From the IMG/VR virus record IMGVR_UViG_3300020207_003211, positions 1 through 36,717 of that record: a DNA stretch of 36,717 bases; one strand, given 5' to 3'. Each line of letters starts with the position of its first letter. Position 1 is the stretch's first letter. Below the pieces are notes generated by a model. The model searched no databases. It was not told the origin of the DNA and worked only from the letters and a program-made list of their open reading frames with translations. Both the position numbers and the translations under genes were made by a program. Origin of the DNA: a virus. Below are positions 15,420 through 23,298 of the stretch, one piece after another.

Positions 15420-15809
15420 TTAGAACGAGAATGTAGCTGTTGCTGTGATCTCGCCACGCTCTTTTGCTTCTAGGTCATATGATGTACCTAGTTCTAGTTC
15501 TACATTTTCCATCGCCATGTATGACGCACCAAAGTTTAATGTTGGCATATGATCAAACTCGTCATCTAGTGTGAAACTGTTTGTGTTGTCCCATACTGCT
15601 AGAGTTGTGTCAGCTGTTAGGCTTAATGGACCGTCAACCATTGGTTGCCACTCTAGTTCTGGTGTGATTGTTAGTGTAGTTGCTTCTGCGTCAACTTTGT
15701 GTTGTGCTACTACGTCTGTGTTTAGTGCTAGGCCTGGAACTGGTAAGTCCATTGCTGTCGCTGATGTTGCAGCCATTGCGGCCACCATAGCTAGTACGAA
15801 TGTACGCAT
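15420..15809 (-). CDS. Small outer-membrane beta-barrel-like protein
   Basis: Signal peptide (residues 1-19, ending SATA) followed by alternating-pattern beta strands (TTLTITPELEWQP, LSLTADTTLAVWD, PTLNFGASYMAM, ENVELELGTSYDLEA, EITATATFSF). The chain ends in Phe, as BAM-assembled outer-membrane proteins do. 129 aa allows about 6-8 strands. It stands alone between a structured leader and a terminator and reads as strongly expressed (GAAGGAAT before ATG). Role unknown; it may alter the host surface (inference). Confidence 0.7.
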   Translation of the reverse strand: MRTFVLAMVAAMAATSATAMDLPVPGLALNTDVVAQHKVDAEATTLTITPELEWQPMVDGPLSLTADTTLAVWDNTNSFTLDDEFDHMPTLNFGASYMAMENVELELGTSYDLEAKERGEITATATFSF

Positions 15810-15963
15810 TGATATGATTCCTTCTTATTATTATTTTAGTGAACGAGGTGGGATTTTGTTGTTCACATATTACTTAGTTTTGCGGTGCAGCATTTGTACA
15901 AGGTGTGAAACAAAAAGAAGAAAGATGTTACATAGATGCAACACCTTCCGATTGCCTACAAGT
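15810..15963 (-). promoter_or_regulatory. 154-nt gene-free leader with inverted repeats
   Basis: It contains GTGAAC/GTTCAC (15839-15866), a near-palindrome GTTACATAGATGCAAC and the palindrome TTGTACAA. No clear -35/-10 pair, late box or tRNA was found. It may hold a regulator-binding site or a structured 5' leader for the barrel protein at 15809. Confidence 0.35.
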
Positions 15964-16434
15964 TTAAAATCTACCTAAGAACTTTGCTATGTGATGTACA
16001 AATGGTAACAGTGTAGCCGCCATAAACAAATTAGCACCAGTGTGTGCTAATGCTATTCGTAGCGTATCGCCTTTGGGCATACCATCACTGACTAGCAAGC
16101 CTGCTAACCATATTGTGCCTGTTGTTCCTATGTTAGCACCAAGCACCGCGGCAATGGCGGCAGGTAAAGGAACTGCTCCACTAGCTACTAATGCGATAAT
16201 TGCTGTTGTACTTAGGCTTGAACTTTGCCATAATAGTGTCATTACTATTCCGCCAAAGAACATATACATTGGATCTCCTATAAACCATTGTAGGTGTTCC
16301 ATATTGCCCATTGACTTCATTCCGCCTGAAAACATTTTCAAGCCGATATAAAAAATCACCAGCCCTATTAGGACGGTGATTACAGGATTGTTGAGTTCCA
16401 TTTTTTTAACCTTCTTTGTGAGTTTGTCTACCAT
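15964..16434 (-). CDS. Half-length Na+/phosphate cotransporter (NptA-like)
   Basis: Membrane protein of the Na_Pi_cotrans family. The diagnostic motif QSSSLSTTAIIALVASGAVPLPAAIAAVLGANIGTTGT is present (residues about 70-107), with four hydrophobic segments in all. Full-length members have two inverted repeats; this has one, so it may dimerise or be a remnant. An internal start at 16401 also has an SD (AAGGTT), but 16434 gives a basic cytoplasmic N-terminus with AAGGAA in front. It lies directly downstream of the tmRNA terminator. Phosphate uptake during infection is the likely benefit. Confidence 0.8.
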   Translation of the reverse strand: MVDKLTKKVKKMELNNPVITVLIGLVIFYIGLKMFSGGMKSMGNMEHLQWFIGDPMYMFFGGIVMTLLWQSSSLSTTAIIALVASGAVPLPAAIAAVLGANIGTTGTIWLAGLLVSDGMPKGDTLRIALAHTGANLFMAATLLPFVHHIAKFLGRF

Positions 16435-16501
16435 CGGATAATTCCTTTTCTTTTGACAAACTATTTAACCCTACAAAGATTACAGTAATATTACAATGGA
16501 C

Positions 16502-16528
16502 AAAAAAGAAAGCACCCGAAGGTGCTTT
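16502..16528 (-). terminator. Intrinsic terminator of the tmRNA gene
   Basis: On the minus strand AAAGCACC-TTCG-GGTGCTTT (16509-16528) is a perfect 8-bp stem with a UUCG loop, followed by CTTTTTTG. Confidence 0.9.
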
Positions 16529-16534
16529 CCTGCT

Positions 16535-16793
16535 ATTTTTGGTAACAAGGTATAACTACCCCGTAGCGATCAAGCCGCTAGTGCAAAATTATCGTTTGCG
16601 TTTGTTTTGTTTGCTTGATTTACGGTCATCGCCTACCGGTAACTCCACGTTCTCTATTACGCCTGTCGATCCTAAGTTCGGCCCCATCATAAACACACCA
16701 ATTTCCTTCATCTAGGACCATGATGTGTTTATGGTGGAGCCGCCGGGTACCGCCCCCGGGTCCAGTTCGTCGTTGATTGGCTTCAACGTTACG
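16535..16793 (-). ncRNA. ssrA: Circularly permuted two-piece tmRNA
   Basis: Rescues stalled ribosomes and tags nascent chains for proteolysis. Gene order is permuted as in alphaproteobacteria. The acceptor piece (about 16732-16793) ends CGGCTCC-A-CCA at 16732. A 46-nt spacer (16686-16731) folds back on itself (CATAAACACA / TGTGTTTATG). The coding piece begins GGGGCCG at 16685. GGGGCCG pairs with CGGCTCC (one G-U) as the acceptor stem. GGATCGACAGG follows, as expected after the tRNA-like 5' half. The tag frame at 16570-16614 reads ANKTNANDNFALAA then TGA, inside a helix-5-type hairpin (TAGCG...CGCTA). A T-arm CCGGG-GGCGGTA-CCCGG precedes the acceptor strand. Mature outer ends are approximate. 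Confidence 0.92.
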
Positions 16794-16797
16794 AGTA

Positions 16798-16828
16798 TAT
16801 TTATAACACCTTTATGCAAAGATGTCAA
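16798..16828 (-). promoter_or_regulatory. Combined sigma70 and T4-late promoter of the tmRNA
   Basis: Minus strand: TTGACA (16823-16828), 17-nt spacer, TATAAA (16800-16805), with a perfect TATAAATA at 16798-16805. This is the same dual design as before hsp20, and transcription would start a few nt before the acceptor piece. Confidence 0.8.
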
Positions 16829-17117
16829 GTTCTAATTGTTCTGCTTGTTCTTTTTCTTCTTGTGGTGATTGGATTGGACGTAACCAACTGTCTGCAATAT
16901 ACGCTTTAGGACTAGGTCCAAACTGTATTTCTATATCGTCTGCTTCAATCCACCAATGATGATCTGTAACCATCGCCTGACACGGTATTCCTCTAAAGTC
17001 AAATTGCTCACCTTGTTTAAATCTTCCAATATATTCTGCAACTTTTACAACTCGACCTATATTCTCTGGACGTATTGAAAATACAATATATGCTAAATCA
17101 CCTTCTTTTACATTCAT
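16812..17117 (-). CDS. Conserved hypothetical protein, about 101 aa
   Basis: The start at 17117 overlaps the stop of the upstream oxygenase by 1 nt (TAATG), which fits the compact operon better than the longer frame. Beta-rich with a likely SH3-like fold: EGDLAYIVFSIRPENIGRVVKVAEYIG, a Trp-Trp pair (HHWWIEADD) and SWLRPIQ near the end, a pattern I have seen in phage and proteobacterial proteins of unknown role. The C-terminus is acidic and Gln-rich. Confidence 0.65.
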   Translation of the reverse strand: MNVKEGDLAYIVFSIRPENIGRVVKVAEYIGRFKQGEQFDFRGIPCQAMVTDHHWWIEADDIEIQFGPSPKAYIADSWLRPIQSPQEEKEQAEQLELDIFA

Positions 17118-17671
17118 TACCAAACCCAACTTACCCAACTATATCGAGTACCTTTTGTAACTGGTGTTACTTGATGTATATACATAAAGGTACTCGGAAA
17201 TATCAAGACATCTCCGGTCTTTAGTTCAACTTTATAATCGTCAAACATATAAAAGTCGCCGCCTTCAAAGTCGTCATTTAAAAGACCAACTACGCTAAGT
17301 GTGGGTATTCCTTTTCGTTGTCCGTCAAACATTTCCTGCACTCTATCCGCATGCCAGTGCATTGTTTTACCTGGTTGGTATCTATTATATCTAATATCAA
17401 GATATCCATCCCAGCCTGTTAGACTAGGCAAGTTTACATCTTCAATATATTTGATTAGAATATCTTTAATTTGCTGACATATAAAATTACTTTTATCATC
17501 AAACTGATGACTAATTTCTAAGTCATCGTCAAAATTAAATCGTTCTTTATCAGAGTGTGAATAGAATGTATGTTTGTGCCAATCGTCTTTTAAATTAGTG
17601 ACGACGGTGTTGCAAAATGCCGAGTCAAAATGATTATAAACTTTTACATAATCTTTTAAATCTTTTTGCAT
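17117..17671 (-). CDS. 2OG-Fe(II) oxygenase (prolyl-4-hydroxylase type)
   Basis: 184 aa P4H-like oxygenase. The metal-binding triad is visible: His107 and Asp109 in HWHADR, His166 in YIHQV, and Arg176 (GTRYSW) for 2-oxoglutarate. The double-stranded beta-helix strands are clear (LSVVGLLNDDFEGGDFYMFD, GDVLIFPSTFMY). Substrate unknown; phage relatives are proposed to modify phage or host proteins. It is 1 nt from the IscA-like gene in the same operon, so both iron-using products are made together. Confidence 0.9.
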   Translation of the reverse strand: MQKDLKDYVKVYNHFDSAFCNTVVTNLKDDWHKHTFYSHSDKERFNFDDDLEISHQFDDKSNFICQQIKDILIKYIEDVNLPSLTGWDGYLDIRYNRYQPGKTMHWHADRVQEMFDGQRKGIPTLSVVGLLNDDFEGGDFYMFDDYKVELKTGDVLIFPSTFMYIHQVTPVTKGTRYSWVSWVW

Positions 17672-18018
17672 TAAAACAACCCGTCATCAAAGTTTACACT
17701 AACTCCGCAACCACATGATGATTGTGCATTTGGATTTTGTATATCAAACATTGCACCGATAATGTCTTTCTTATAATCGATTGTAGAACCAATCAAAAAC
17801 ATTACACTGTGAGCTCCTATTACAAAAGCACAACCGTTTGGTGTTTTAATTACTTCGTCGTTATCTTCAAGATCTTGCGGGGAATTGACTAGTTGCCAAT
17901 CATACTCAAAGCCTGCACAGCCTCCACCTTTAACATTTAGGCTAACGCCGTAACACTCGTTTTCGTTTGACAACTTGTCAATTTGTTCTTCCGCGGCTGG
18001 TGTTAGTTTTACTACCAT
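17671..18018 (-). CDS. A-type Fe-S cluster carrier (IscA/HesB/ErpA)
   Basis: Carrier of Fe-S clusters to apoproteins. It has the three conserved cysteines: Cys34 in GGGCAGFEYD, and Cys102 and Cys104 in SSCGCGVS. Length 115 aa is normal. HesB-like genes are common in T4-like cyanophages and pelagiphages. The gene follows a histone-like gene with a 2-nt gap and overlaps the 2OG oxygenase by 1 nt. Confidence 0.93.
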   Translation of the reverse strand: MVVKLTPAAEEQIDKLSNENECYGVSLNVKGGGCAGFEYDWQLVNSPQDLEDNDEVIKTPNGCAFVIGAHSVMFLIGSTIDYKKDIIGAMFDIQNPNAQSSCGCGVSVNFDDGLF

Positions 18019-18020
18019 TA

Positions 18021-18206
18021 TTACATAGCGTTCTTTTTATCTTGGATTTCTTTTCTACGTTCTTTAGTAAGTTTACCAAGATCACCAAGTGCCTTACGAG
18101 CTCTTGCTGCCGCTGCCTTTACGCCTTTCTCATCAAAAGTTTCTGCTTCTGCGAGATAGTTATTAAAAGCTAAAACGATTTCATCGTGTAATGTTTTATC
18201 CATCAT
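18021..18206 (-). CDS. Small histone-H1-like protein
   Basis: 61 aa. FDEKGVKAAAARARKALGDLGKLTKERRKEIQDKKN matches the short Lys/Ala-rich helical proteins annotated as Hc1/histone-H1-like in marine myophages. Predicted helical and mostly basic after an acidic start. It overlaps the HAD gene by 11 nt. A DNA-binding or nucleoid role is assumed from the family name only. Confidence 0.7.
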   Translation of the reverse strand: MMDKTLHDEIVLAFNNYLAEAETFDEKGVKAAAARARKALGDLGKLTKERRKEIQDKKNAM

Positions 18207-18783
18207 TATCTCCTATTATAATGTTATATATTTCTTTCCAGTTCTTTACTTTACGTGCAGTTCCGGAATAGTCTTTGTTGTGTTCATGCTGTATTAATAT
18301 GCCGTCTAGACCTAGATTAATTCCAACATCAACATTTTCGGGTTTGTCTTCAACCCAATAACACCCACTACCTTTGTAAGGAGCAAGTGCTTCATCTTTA
18401 TCTGCACCTGTATCTAAGTAAAAGTATTTTTCAAAAACACTTGGTCCAAACATTTCAATAAGATTTTTTGTACGCAAATGTTGTGAATATACATCGTCAC
18501 TTAGACTAGTTATTGCATGAAAGATAAATCCGTGTTCACTATGCAATTTTTTTACAAAATGTATTGCATCTCGCAATGGAGGAAGTTTACGAATCCAAGC
18601 ACTCTCGTTAAACATACGGATCAAACGCTTTGCTTCGTCTTTTTCTAATCCGTATTTTAAATCCATCAAGTAGTGACCTGTTTCTGCTACGGTATAACCG
18701 TGACGCTTCATCCACTGACTAAAGGCATACTCCCAATCAAAGAGTACACCATCACAATCAACTAATATTAACTTGTCTTTCAT
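18196..18783 (-). CDS. HAD-superfamily phosphatase (5'-nucleotidase-like)
   Basis: Motif I VDCDGVLFDW (Asp9 nucleophile, Asp11), motif II AITSL, motif III Lys in GADKDEALAPY and motif IV WVEDKPEN give a complete HAD active site. 195 aa with a small helical cap. The sequence resembles phage 5'(3')-deoxyribonucleotidases, which would trim nucleotide pools. It is first in the histone-IscA-2OG operon, with a sigma70-type promoter at 18814-18842. Confidence 0.85.
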   Translation of the reverse strand: MKDKLILVDCDGVLFDWEYAFSQWMKRHGYTVAETGHYLMDLKYGLEKDEAKRLIRMFNESAWIRKLPPLRDAIHFVKKLHSEHGFIFHAITSLSDDVYSQHLRTKNLIEMFGPSVFEKYFYLDTGADKDEALAPYKGSGCYWVEDKPENVDVGINLGLDGILIQHEHNKDYSGTARKVKNWKEIYNIIIGDNDG

Positions 18784-18813
18784 TTAACCCTCATACTTCT
18801 GTTATCATACCTT

Positions 18814-18842
18814 ATACTAACACAATAAAAGGGCGTTGTCAA
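18814..18842 (-). promoter_or_regulatory. Sigma70-type promoter of the HAD/IscA operon
   Basis: Minus strand: TTGACA (18837-18842), 17-nt spacer, TAGTAT (18814-18819), 31 nt before the start at 18783. Confidence 0.6.
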
Positions 18843-18843
18843 C

Positions 18844-19131
18844 CTAAAGTTTTATATTAGTTGTACTTTCAATATACTGTTTTGCTGTATTTTCGTCAGT
18901 CTTTGCAATAAAAACAAGAGTACTTTTATTGAGACTTAGTTTAGAATCAGGTGATACAGTAAAACTAAACGGGACCATGCCAATTCCTTGCTGTGTAGCA
19001 GTAAGTGCCATTGGTTTAGTTACTGTAAGTGTTTCGCCGTTCTCGTCAACTAATCGTGCGACAATTTCTTCGCCTGCGACAGTTTTTACAGAGACGGTAT
19101 CTCCATTTTTGTAAGGTGCTTCAATTAACAT
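18844..19131 (-). CDS. Conserved phage hypothetical protein, Sm/SH3-like
   Basis: 95 aa, mostly beta: NGDTVSVKTVAGEEIVARLVDENGETLTVTKPMALT, then a hydrophobic strand and a C-terminal helix (ENTAKQYIESTTNIKL). The first half looks like a Sm/Lsm-type barrel. Similar proteins lie beside nrd genes in T4-like cyanophages. It shares its start with the grx stop (1-nt overlap). Confidence 0.65.
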   Translation of the reverse strand: MLIEAPYKNGDTVSVKTVAGEEIVARLVDENGETLTVTKPMALTATQQGIGMVPFSFTVSPDSKLSLNKSTLVFIAKTDENTAKQYIESTTNIKL

Positions 19132-19382
19132 TATAGTGTGTGTCCTGTGCCTGTGTAACCTGTATCTTCTAGATATGGGCCTAGTTTATCAAACCCGCCA
19201 ATTACTGTTCCGTTAATACGGATTTGTGGAACAGTGCGAGCGCCTGGGAAGTTTTCTAATAGTTCTTCTTTTGTGTAGTCAGTGCCAAGTGACTTGTATG
19301 TGTACGCTAGTCCGCGAGTCTCGCAAAGTTGTTTTGCTTGTTCGCAGAAAGGACACATTGGCTTTCCAAATATTTCAATCAT
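19131..19382 (-). CDS. grx: Glutaredoxin
   Basis: 83 aa thioredoxin-fold protein with active site CPFC (residues 11-14) and the cis-Pro motif TVPQIRING, then GG at the glutathione site. It supplies electrons to the ribonucleotide reductase encoded just upstream, with which it overlaps by 4 nt. Confidence 0.95.
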   Translation of the reverse strand: MIEIFGKPMCPFCEQAKQLCETRGLAYTYKSLGTDYTKEELLENFPGARTVPQIRINGTVIGGFDKLGPYLEDTGYTGTGHTL

Positions 19383-20482
19383 AAACTGAATCCTTTTAGT
19401 GAGTCTTTATCGACATCTTGTTTAATGCCACCAATGATATACGACTCCACTTCTGTCTCTTGTGGAGCAACTTGTAAACCTGAACTTGACAGCCAGTGCT
19501 GTGTCCATGGTAGCGGGTTAGTGTTTACTGGCTGGTCAAAAATTGCATTCATGCCTAATGCTTTTAGACGACGGTTTGCAATGTATTCAACATACTGATG
19601 AAGCAGTGTAGCATTTAGACCAATCATACTACCATCTTTAAATAGATAGTTAGCCCAATCCTTTTCTTCTTCAACACAATTACGCCATAGGTCGTATACT
19701 TCTTCTTCACACTCCTTAGCAATCTTAGCCATTTCTGGATCATCTTTGCCTTGAGCCCAAAGTTTTAGTACGTGTGTACTAAGTGCCAAATGCTGTGCTT
19801 CGTCCCTAGCGATAAGTGAAATAATCTTAGCACTACCTTCCATTAGCTTTAGTTCTCCAAAGCCAAATGTGCAAGCAAATGACACATAGAAACGAAGACC
19901 TTCAAGAATGTTTACAGTCTGCATAGCAAGATAAAGTTTCTTTTTAACTTCACGCATACTGCCTTCTTTACGATGCATAAAAGCATCAGCGGCTTCGTTA
20001 AACTCGTCATAGTATTTTGTAACACTCTGCGCACGAGCAAGAATCTTTTCATCATCAAGAATAGTATCAAACACTTCGCTTGGATCTGCATACACATTCT
20101 TCATAATGTGTGTATAACTACGACTATGAATAGTTTCAAAGAAGTCCCAAGTAACAATACAACCTTCTAGTTCAGGTAGACTTACATGTGGCAAGAATGC
20201 CAAACACGGTCCACGTCCTTGTACACTATCTAGTAGTGTTTGATACTTTAGATTAGCAGTAAAGATGTGCTTCTGCTCAGGGCGGAAGTTAGCATAGTCT
20301 GCTCTATCTTTCTGCAATGAAACTTCTTCTGGACGCCAAAAGTATCCAAGCATTGTTTGGTTGAGTTTATCAAACACAGGAAACTTAAATGTATCATAAC
20401 GCTGTGTGTTTTGGTCTGCTCCGAAGAACATAGGCTGTTTTGTAAAGTCAACCTTATCTTTATTGAATACTGTCTTTGCCAT
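19379..20482 (-). CDS. nrdB: Ribonucleotide reductase class Ia beta subunit
   Basis: Radical-bearing subunit. All metal and radical residues are present: Asp85, Glu116, His119, the radical Tyr123 (HSRSYTHI), Glu194, Glu228 and His231 (ARDEAQH). Length 367 aa compares with 376 in E. coli. The C-terminus ends GFSL, a plausible alpha-subunit docking tail. It has its own promoter at 20509-20537 besides any read-through from nrdA, and overlaps grx by 4 nt. No intron or intein is seen. Confidence 0.97.
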   Translation of the reverse strand: MAKTVFNKDKVDFTKQPMFFGADQNTQRYDTFKFPVFDKLNQTMLGYFWRPEEVSLQKDRADYANFRPEQKHIFTANLKYQTLLDSVQGRGPCLAFLPHVSLPELEGCIVTWDFFETIHSRSYTHIMKNVYADPSEVFDTILDDEKILARAQSVTKYYDEFNEAADAFMHRKEGSMREVKKKLYLAMQTVNILEGLRFYVSFACTFGFGELKLMEGSAKIISLIARDEAQHLALSTHVLKLWAQGKDDPEMAKIAKECEEEVYDLWRNCVEEEKDWANYLFKDGSMIGLNATLLHQYVEYIANRRLKALGMNAIFDQPVNTNPLPWTQHWLSSSGLQVAPQETEVESYIIGGIKQDVDKDSLKGFSL

Positions 20483-20508
20483 TTGTAAATTCCTTATACT
20501 ACAAATCT

Positions 20509-20537
20509 ATAATACTATCAAGTGTAATACTTGTCAA
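20509..20537 (-). promoter_or_regulatory. Sigma70-type promoter of nrdB
   Basis: Minus strand: TTGACA (20532-20537), 17-nt spacer, TATTAT (20509-20514), 27 nt before the start at 20482. Confidence 0.75.
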
Positions 20538-20540
20538 CCT

Positions 20541-22847
20541 TTAAATTGCACAAGCCTCACACATTTCGTCATCTTCTGTTGCACCATTAGTAGGTGCTAA
20601 TTCTACTTGAGGCTTTTCTTCTTCTAACTCACTTGGATCAGTTTTGTAATCGTATGTGTTTTGGTAGTATGATGTTTTCCAACCTAATTTATAAGTTGTT
20701 AATAAGTCTTTAATCATTACACTCATAGGCACTTCGTTGTTTTCAAAGTGTGTTGGATTGTAACTCCAGTTACCACTAATTGCTTGATCAAAGAATTTTT
20801 GCATTACCGCCACTGTGTTAATATAGCCTTCGTTGCTTGGCATATCCCATAACAACGTATAATAATTCTTGAGTGTTTGATACTGTGGAACAATCTGTTT
20901 GAGAGGTCCTTTCTTTGATTTTTTAACGGACAAGTAACCACGTGGTGGTTCGATTCCGTTTGTTGCGTTCGACACAACGGAACTGCTCTCCGATGGCATT
21001 TGTGCGGACAAAGTTGAGTGCCTGAGCCCGTGTTCCTTAATGTCATTGCGGAGACTATCCCAATCATAGTTTAGTTTGTGTGGAACGATTGTGTCCACAT
21101 CCTTTTTGTAAGTGTCAATTGGCAGAATGCCGTCGCTGTATTTAGTGCGGTCAAAGTACTCGCAAGCACCACGCTCTTTAGCAAGATTGTTTGACGCTTT
21201 TAGCAAATAGTATTGGAATGCTTCTGATAAGTCATGTACAAGTTTCCACGCTTGTGGATCGTTGTATTGCACTTTTTGTTTTGCTAAGAAGTGTGCTAAA
21301 CCAATATATCCTACACCTAGTGAACGTCTTGCTTTAGTTGACTTCTCAGCGGCTAAGATTGGATAACGTTGATAGTCAATAATTTCTTCTAATGCTCTTA
21401 TTGCTAGATCGCATAGTTCTTCTAAGTCATCTAGTTCTTTAATTACACCTACGTTAATAGCACTTAGAATACAAAGAGCAATTTCACCTTCTGGGTCATC
21501 AATATGCTGTAGTGGCTTAGTAGGTAGTGTAATTTCTTGACACAAGTTACTCATGTATACTGTGTCTTTAAATGAACTATGTGTGTTACAATGATCTACA
21601 TTCATAATGTAGATACGTCCTGTTTCAGCACGTTCTTTGATCAGTGCTGAGAACAATTCCATTGCAGGAATAGTTTTCTTTTTAATGCTTGTAGCACGTT
21701 CGTATTTTTCATAAAGCTCTTGGAATACCGCAGGGTCGCCATAATATGCTTCATACAATCCTGGAACATCATGTGGTGAGAATAAAGTAATGTTTCCGCC
21801 AGCAAGCAAACGTTCATACATTGTTTTATTCAATTGAATGCTGTAGTCTAGTTTGCGTACACGGTTGTCTTCTGTACCTTTGTTATTCTTTAGCACAAGG
21901 ATGTCTTCAATTTCTTGATGCCAAAACGGGAAGTGTGTAGTAGCACTACCACCACGCACACCATTTTGTGTGCAACATCTTACAGTTGCTTCGAACTTCT
22001 TTAAAAACGGGACAATACCTGTGTGTGCTACTTCTCCGCCTCTGATTTTTGCGTTGACTCCGCGGATACGTCCTGCGTTGATTCCGATGCCTGCTCTTTG
22101 CGCTGTGTACCTGCCAATTGACATATCACTTGCGAAGATACTATCAAGGGTATCGTCACTGTCAACAAGGACACACGAAGCAAACTGTCTAACAGGTGTA
22201 CGGACACCGGCCATGACTGGCGTTGGGATATTGATTTTAAAAAGGGAGGTCGAGTCATAATATCTCCTTACGTAGTGCATACGAGTTTCTTTTGGATAGT
22301 TAGCAAATAGTGTTGCCGCAATCATCATATACATAAACTGCGGAGTCTCAAAAATTTGTCCTGAACTTCTATCTTGGCAAAGGTACTTGTCTACAACCTG
22401 ACGTAGACCTGCGTAGGTAAAGTTTTCATCACGCTTGTGGTGAATGTAACTGTCTAGTCTTTCAATCTCTTCTGGTGAGTACAACTCTAAAATTTCAGGA
22501 TCATAAACACCACGCTCAATGTTGAGTTTAATCATATCTAGTAGGCTCATAGCTTCATATTGACCGAACACATCTTTGTTTACGCCATACGAAAGCAATC
22601 TTGCGGCTGCATACTGATAGTTAGGATTTTCTAATGAAATAAGGTCATTTGCTGAACGGATCATTATTTCTTGTATCTCGTTTGTACTCATGCCATCGTA
22701 AAATTGTAAGTTAGCGTTCATTTCAATTTGACTGCTACTAACGCCTGCTAAACCTTCACATGCAAATTCTACTACTTTGTGAATCTTATCAATATTAATT
22801 GGTTCTTTTGTGCCGTTTCGTTTTACGATGTGAATACCGTTTGACAT
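20541..22847 (-). CDS. nrdA: Ribonucleotide reductase class Ia alpha subunit
   Basis: Catalytic subunit, 768 aa (E. coli 761). An N-terminal ATP-cone (HIVKRNGTKEPINIDKIHKVV) is followed by the ten-stranded barrel: FASCVLVDSDDTLDSIF (first active Cys), SNLCQEITLPT (Asn, thiyl Cys, Glu) and EIALCILSAINVG (second active Cys). The radical-transfer tyrosine pair is in TSYYQNT and the C-terminal redox pair in EMCEACAI. The enzyme is therefore complete. Two patches (about 20.93-21.12 and 22.02-22.26 kb) have C/G-ending codons unlike the rest of the gene. Confidence 0.97.
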   Translation of the reverse strand: MSNGIHIVKRNGTKEPINIDKIHKVVEFACEGLAGVSSSQIEMNANLQFYDGMSTNEIQEIMIRSANDLISLENPNYQYAAARLLSYGVNKDVFGQYEAMSLLDMIKLNIERGVYDPEILELYSPEEIERLDSYIHHKRDENFTYAGLRQVVDKYLCQDRSSGQIFETPQFMYMMIAATLFANYPKETRMHYVRRYYDSTSLFKINIPTPVMAGVRTPVRQFASCVLVDSDDTLDSIFASDMSIGRYTAQRAGIGINAGRIRGVNAKIRGGEVAHTGIVPFLKKFEATVRCCTQNGVRGGSATTHFPFWHQEIEDILVLKNNKGTEDNRVRKLDYSIQLNKTMYERLLAGGNITLFSPHDVPGLYEAYYGDPAVFQELYEKYERATSIKKKTIPAMELFSALIKERAETGRIYIMNVDHCNTHSSFKDTVYMSNLCQEITLPTKPLQHIDDPEGEIALCILSAINVGVIKELDDLEELCDLAIRALEEIIDYQRYPILAAEKSTKARRSLGVGYIGLAHFLAKQKVQYNDPQAWKLVHDLSEAFQYYLLKASNNLAKERGACEYFDRTKYSDGILPIDTYKKDVDTIVPHKLNYDWDSLRNDIKEHGLRHSTLSAQMPSESSSVVSNATNGIEPPRGYLSVKKSKKGPLKQIVPQYQTLKNYYTLLWDMPSNEGYINTVAVMQKFFDQAISGNWSYNPTHFENNEVPMSVMIKDLLTTYKLGWKTSYYQNTYDYKTDPSELEEEKPQVELAPTNGATEDDEMCEACAI

Positions 22848-22875
22848 TATTTTCTTCTCCTATATAATTCAATAT

Positions 22876-23298
22876 TTAGTGGTTACCAGACAGTGGGAAC
22901 ACATGTTGCGAGCGTAAATCTTTTGGCAAATCTACTTTGTCAATTGCTTTAGTTTCGTCATAGCCTAGTACTTGATTGTCAACAAACAATAGATACATAT
23001 ATCCTAATGCATTGTCTGTACTGATATGTATCTCGAAAGTTGACCCCTTAAAGCGTTCAGTTAACTGTAAAGAATAGTAGTAACCTAGTACACGACAGAA
23101 GTCACAATACTGATTCTCTAAAAGAAGTTCCCAAGCAGTTGGCCAAGCGTCTTGATTGAAAGGATCTGTATGGATACTTACCGAGGGAGCTTGTCTATAA
23201 AAAGCAATAAGATCCCGAAAAGGATCTTCGGAATCTTCCAATGATTCTCTAAATGCTGCCCACTCTTGTAGACGATCTTCGTATGTTTTACCAAACAT
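22876..23298 (-). CDS. Conserved phage hypothetical protein, 140 aa
   Basis: Not recognised. Acidic, aromatic-rich soluble protein (FRDLIAFYRQAP, AWPTAWELLLENQYCDFCRVLGYYYSLQL). Its start overlaps the stop of the tail spike gene by 1 nt, so it is co-translated with the spike and could be its chaperone or partner, as small genes beside phage fibres often are (inference). Confidence 0.6.
   Translation of the reverse strand: MFGKTYEDRLQEWAAFRESLEDSEDPFRDLIAFYRQAPSVSIHTDPFNQDAWPTAWELLLENQYCDFCRVLGYYYSLQLTERFKGSTFEIHISTDNALGYMYLLFVDNQVLGYDETKAIDKVDLPKDLRSQHVFPLSGNH

Noticed and set aside
21970-22260. Plus-strand 96-aa and minus-strand 76-aa open frames opposite or within nrdA
   Set aside because: They lie fully inside nrdA, have no ribosome site or promoter, and follow from the C/G-rich codon patch there.
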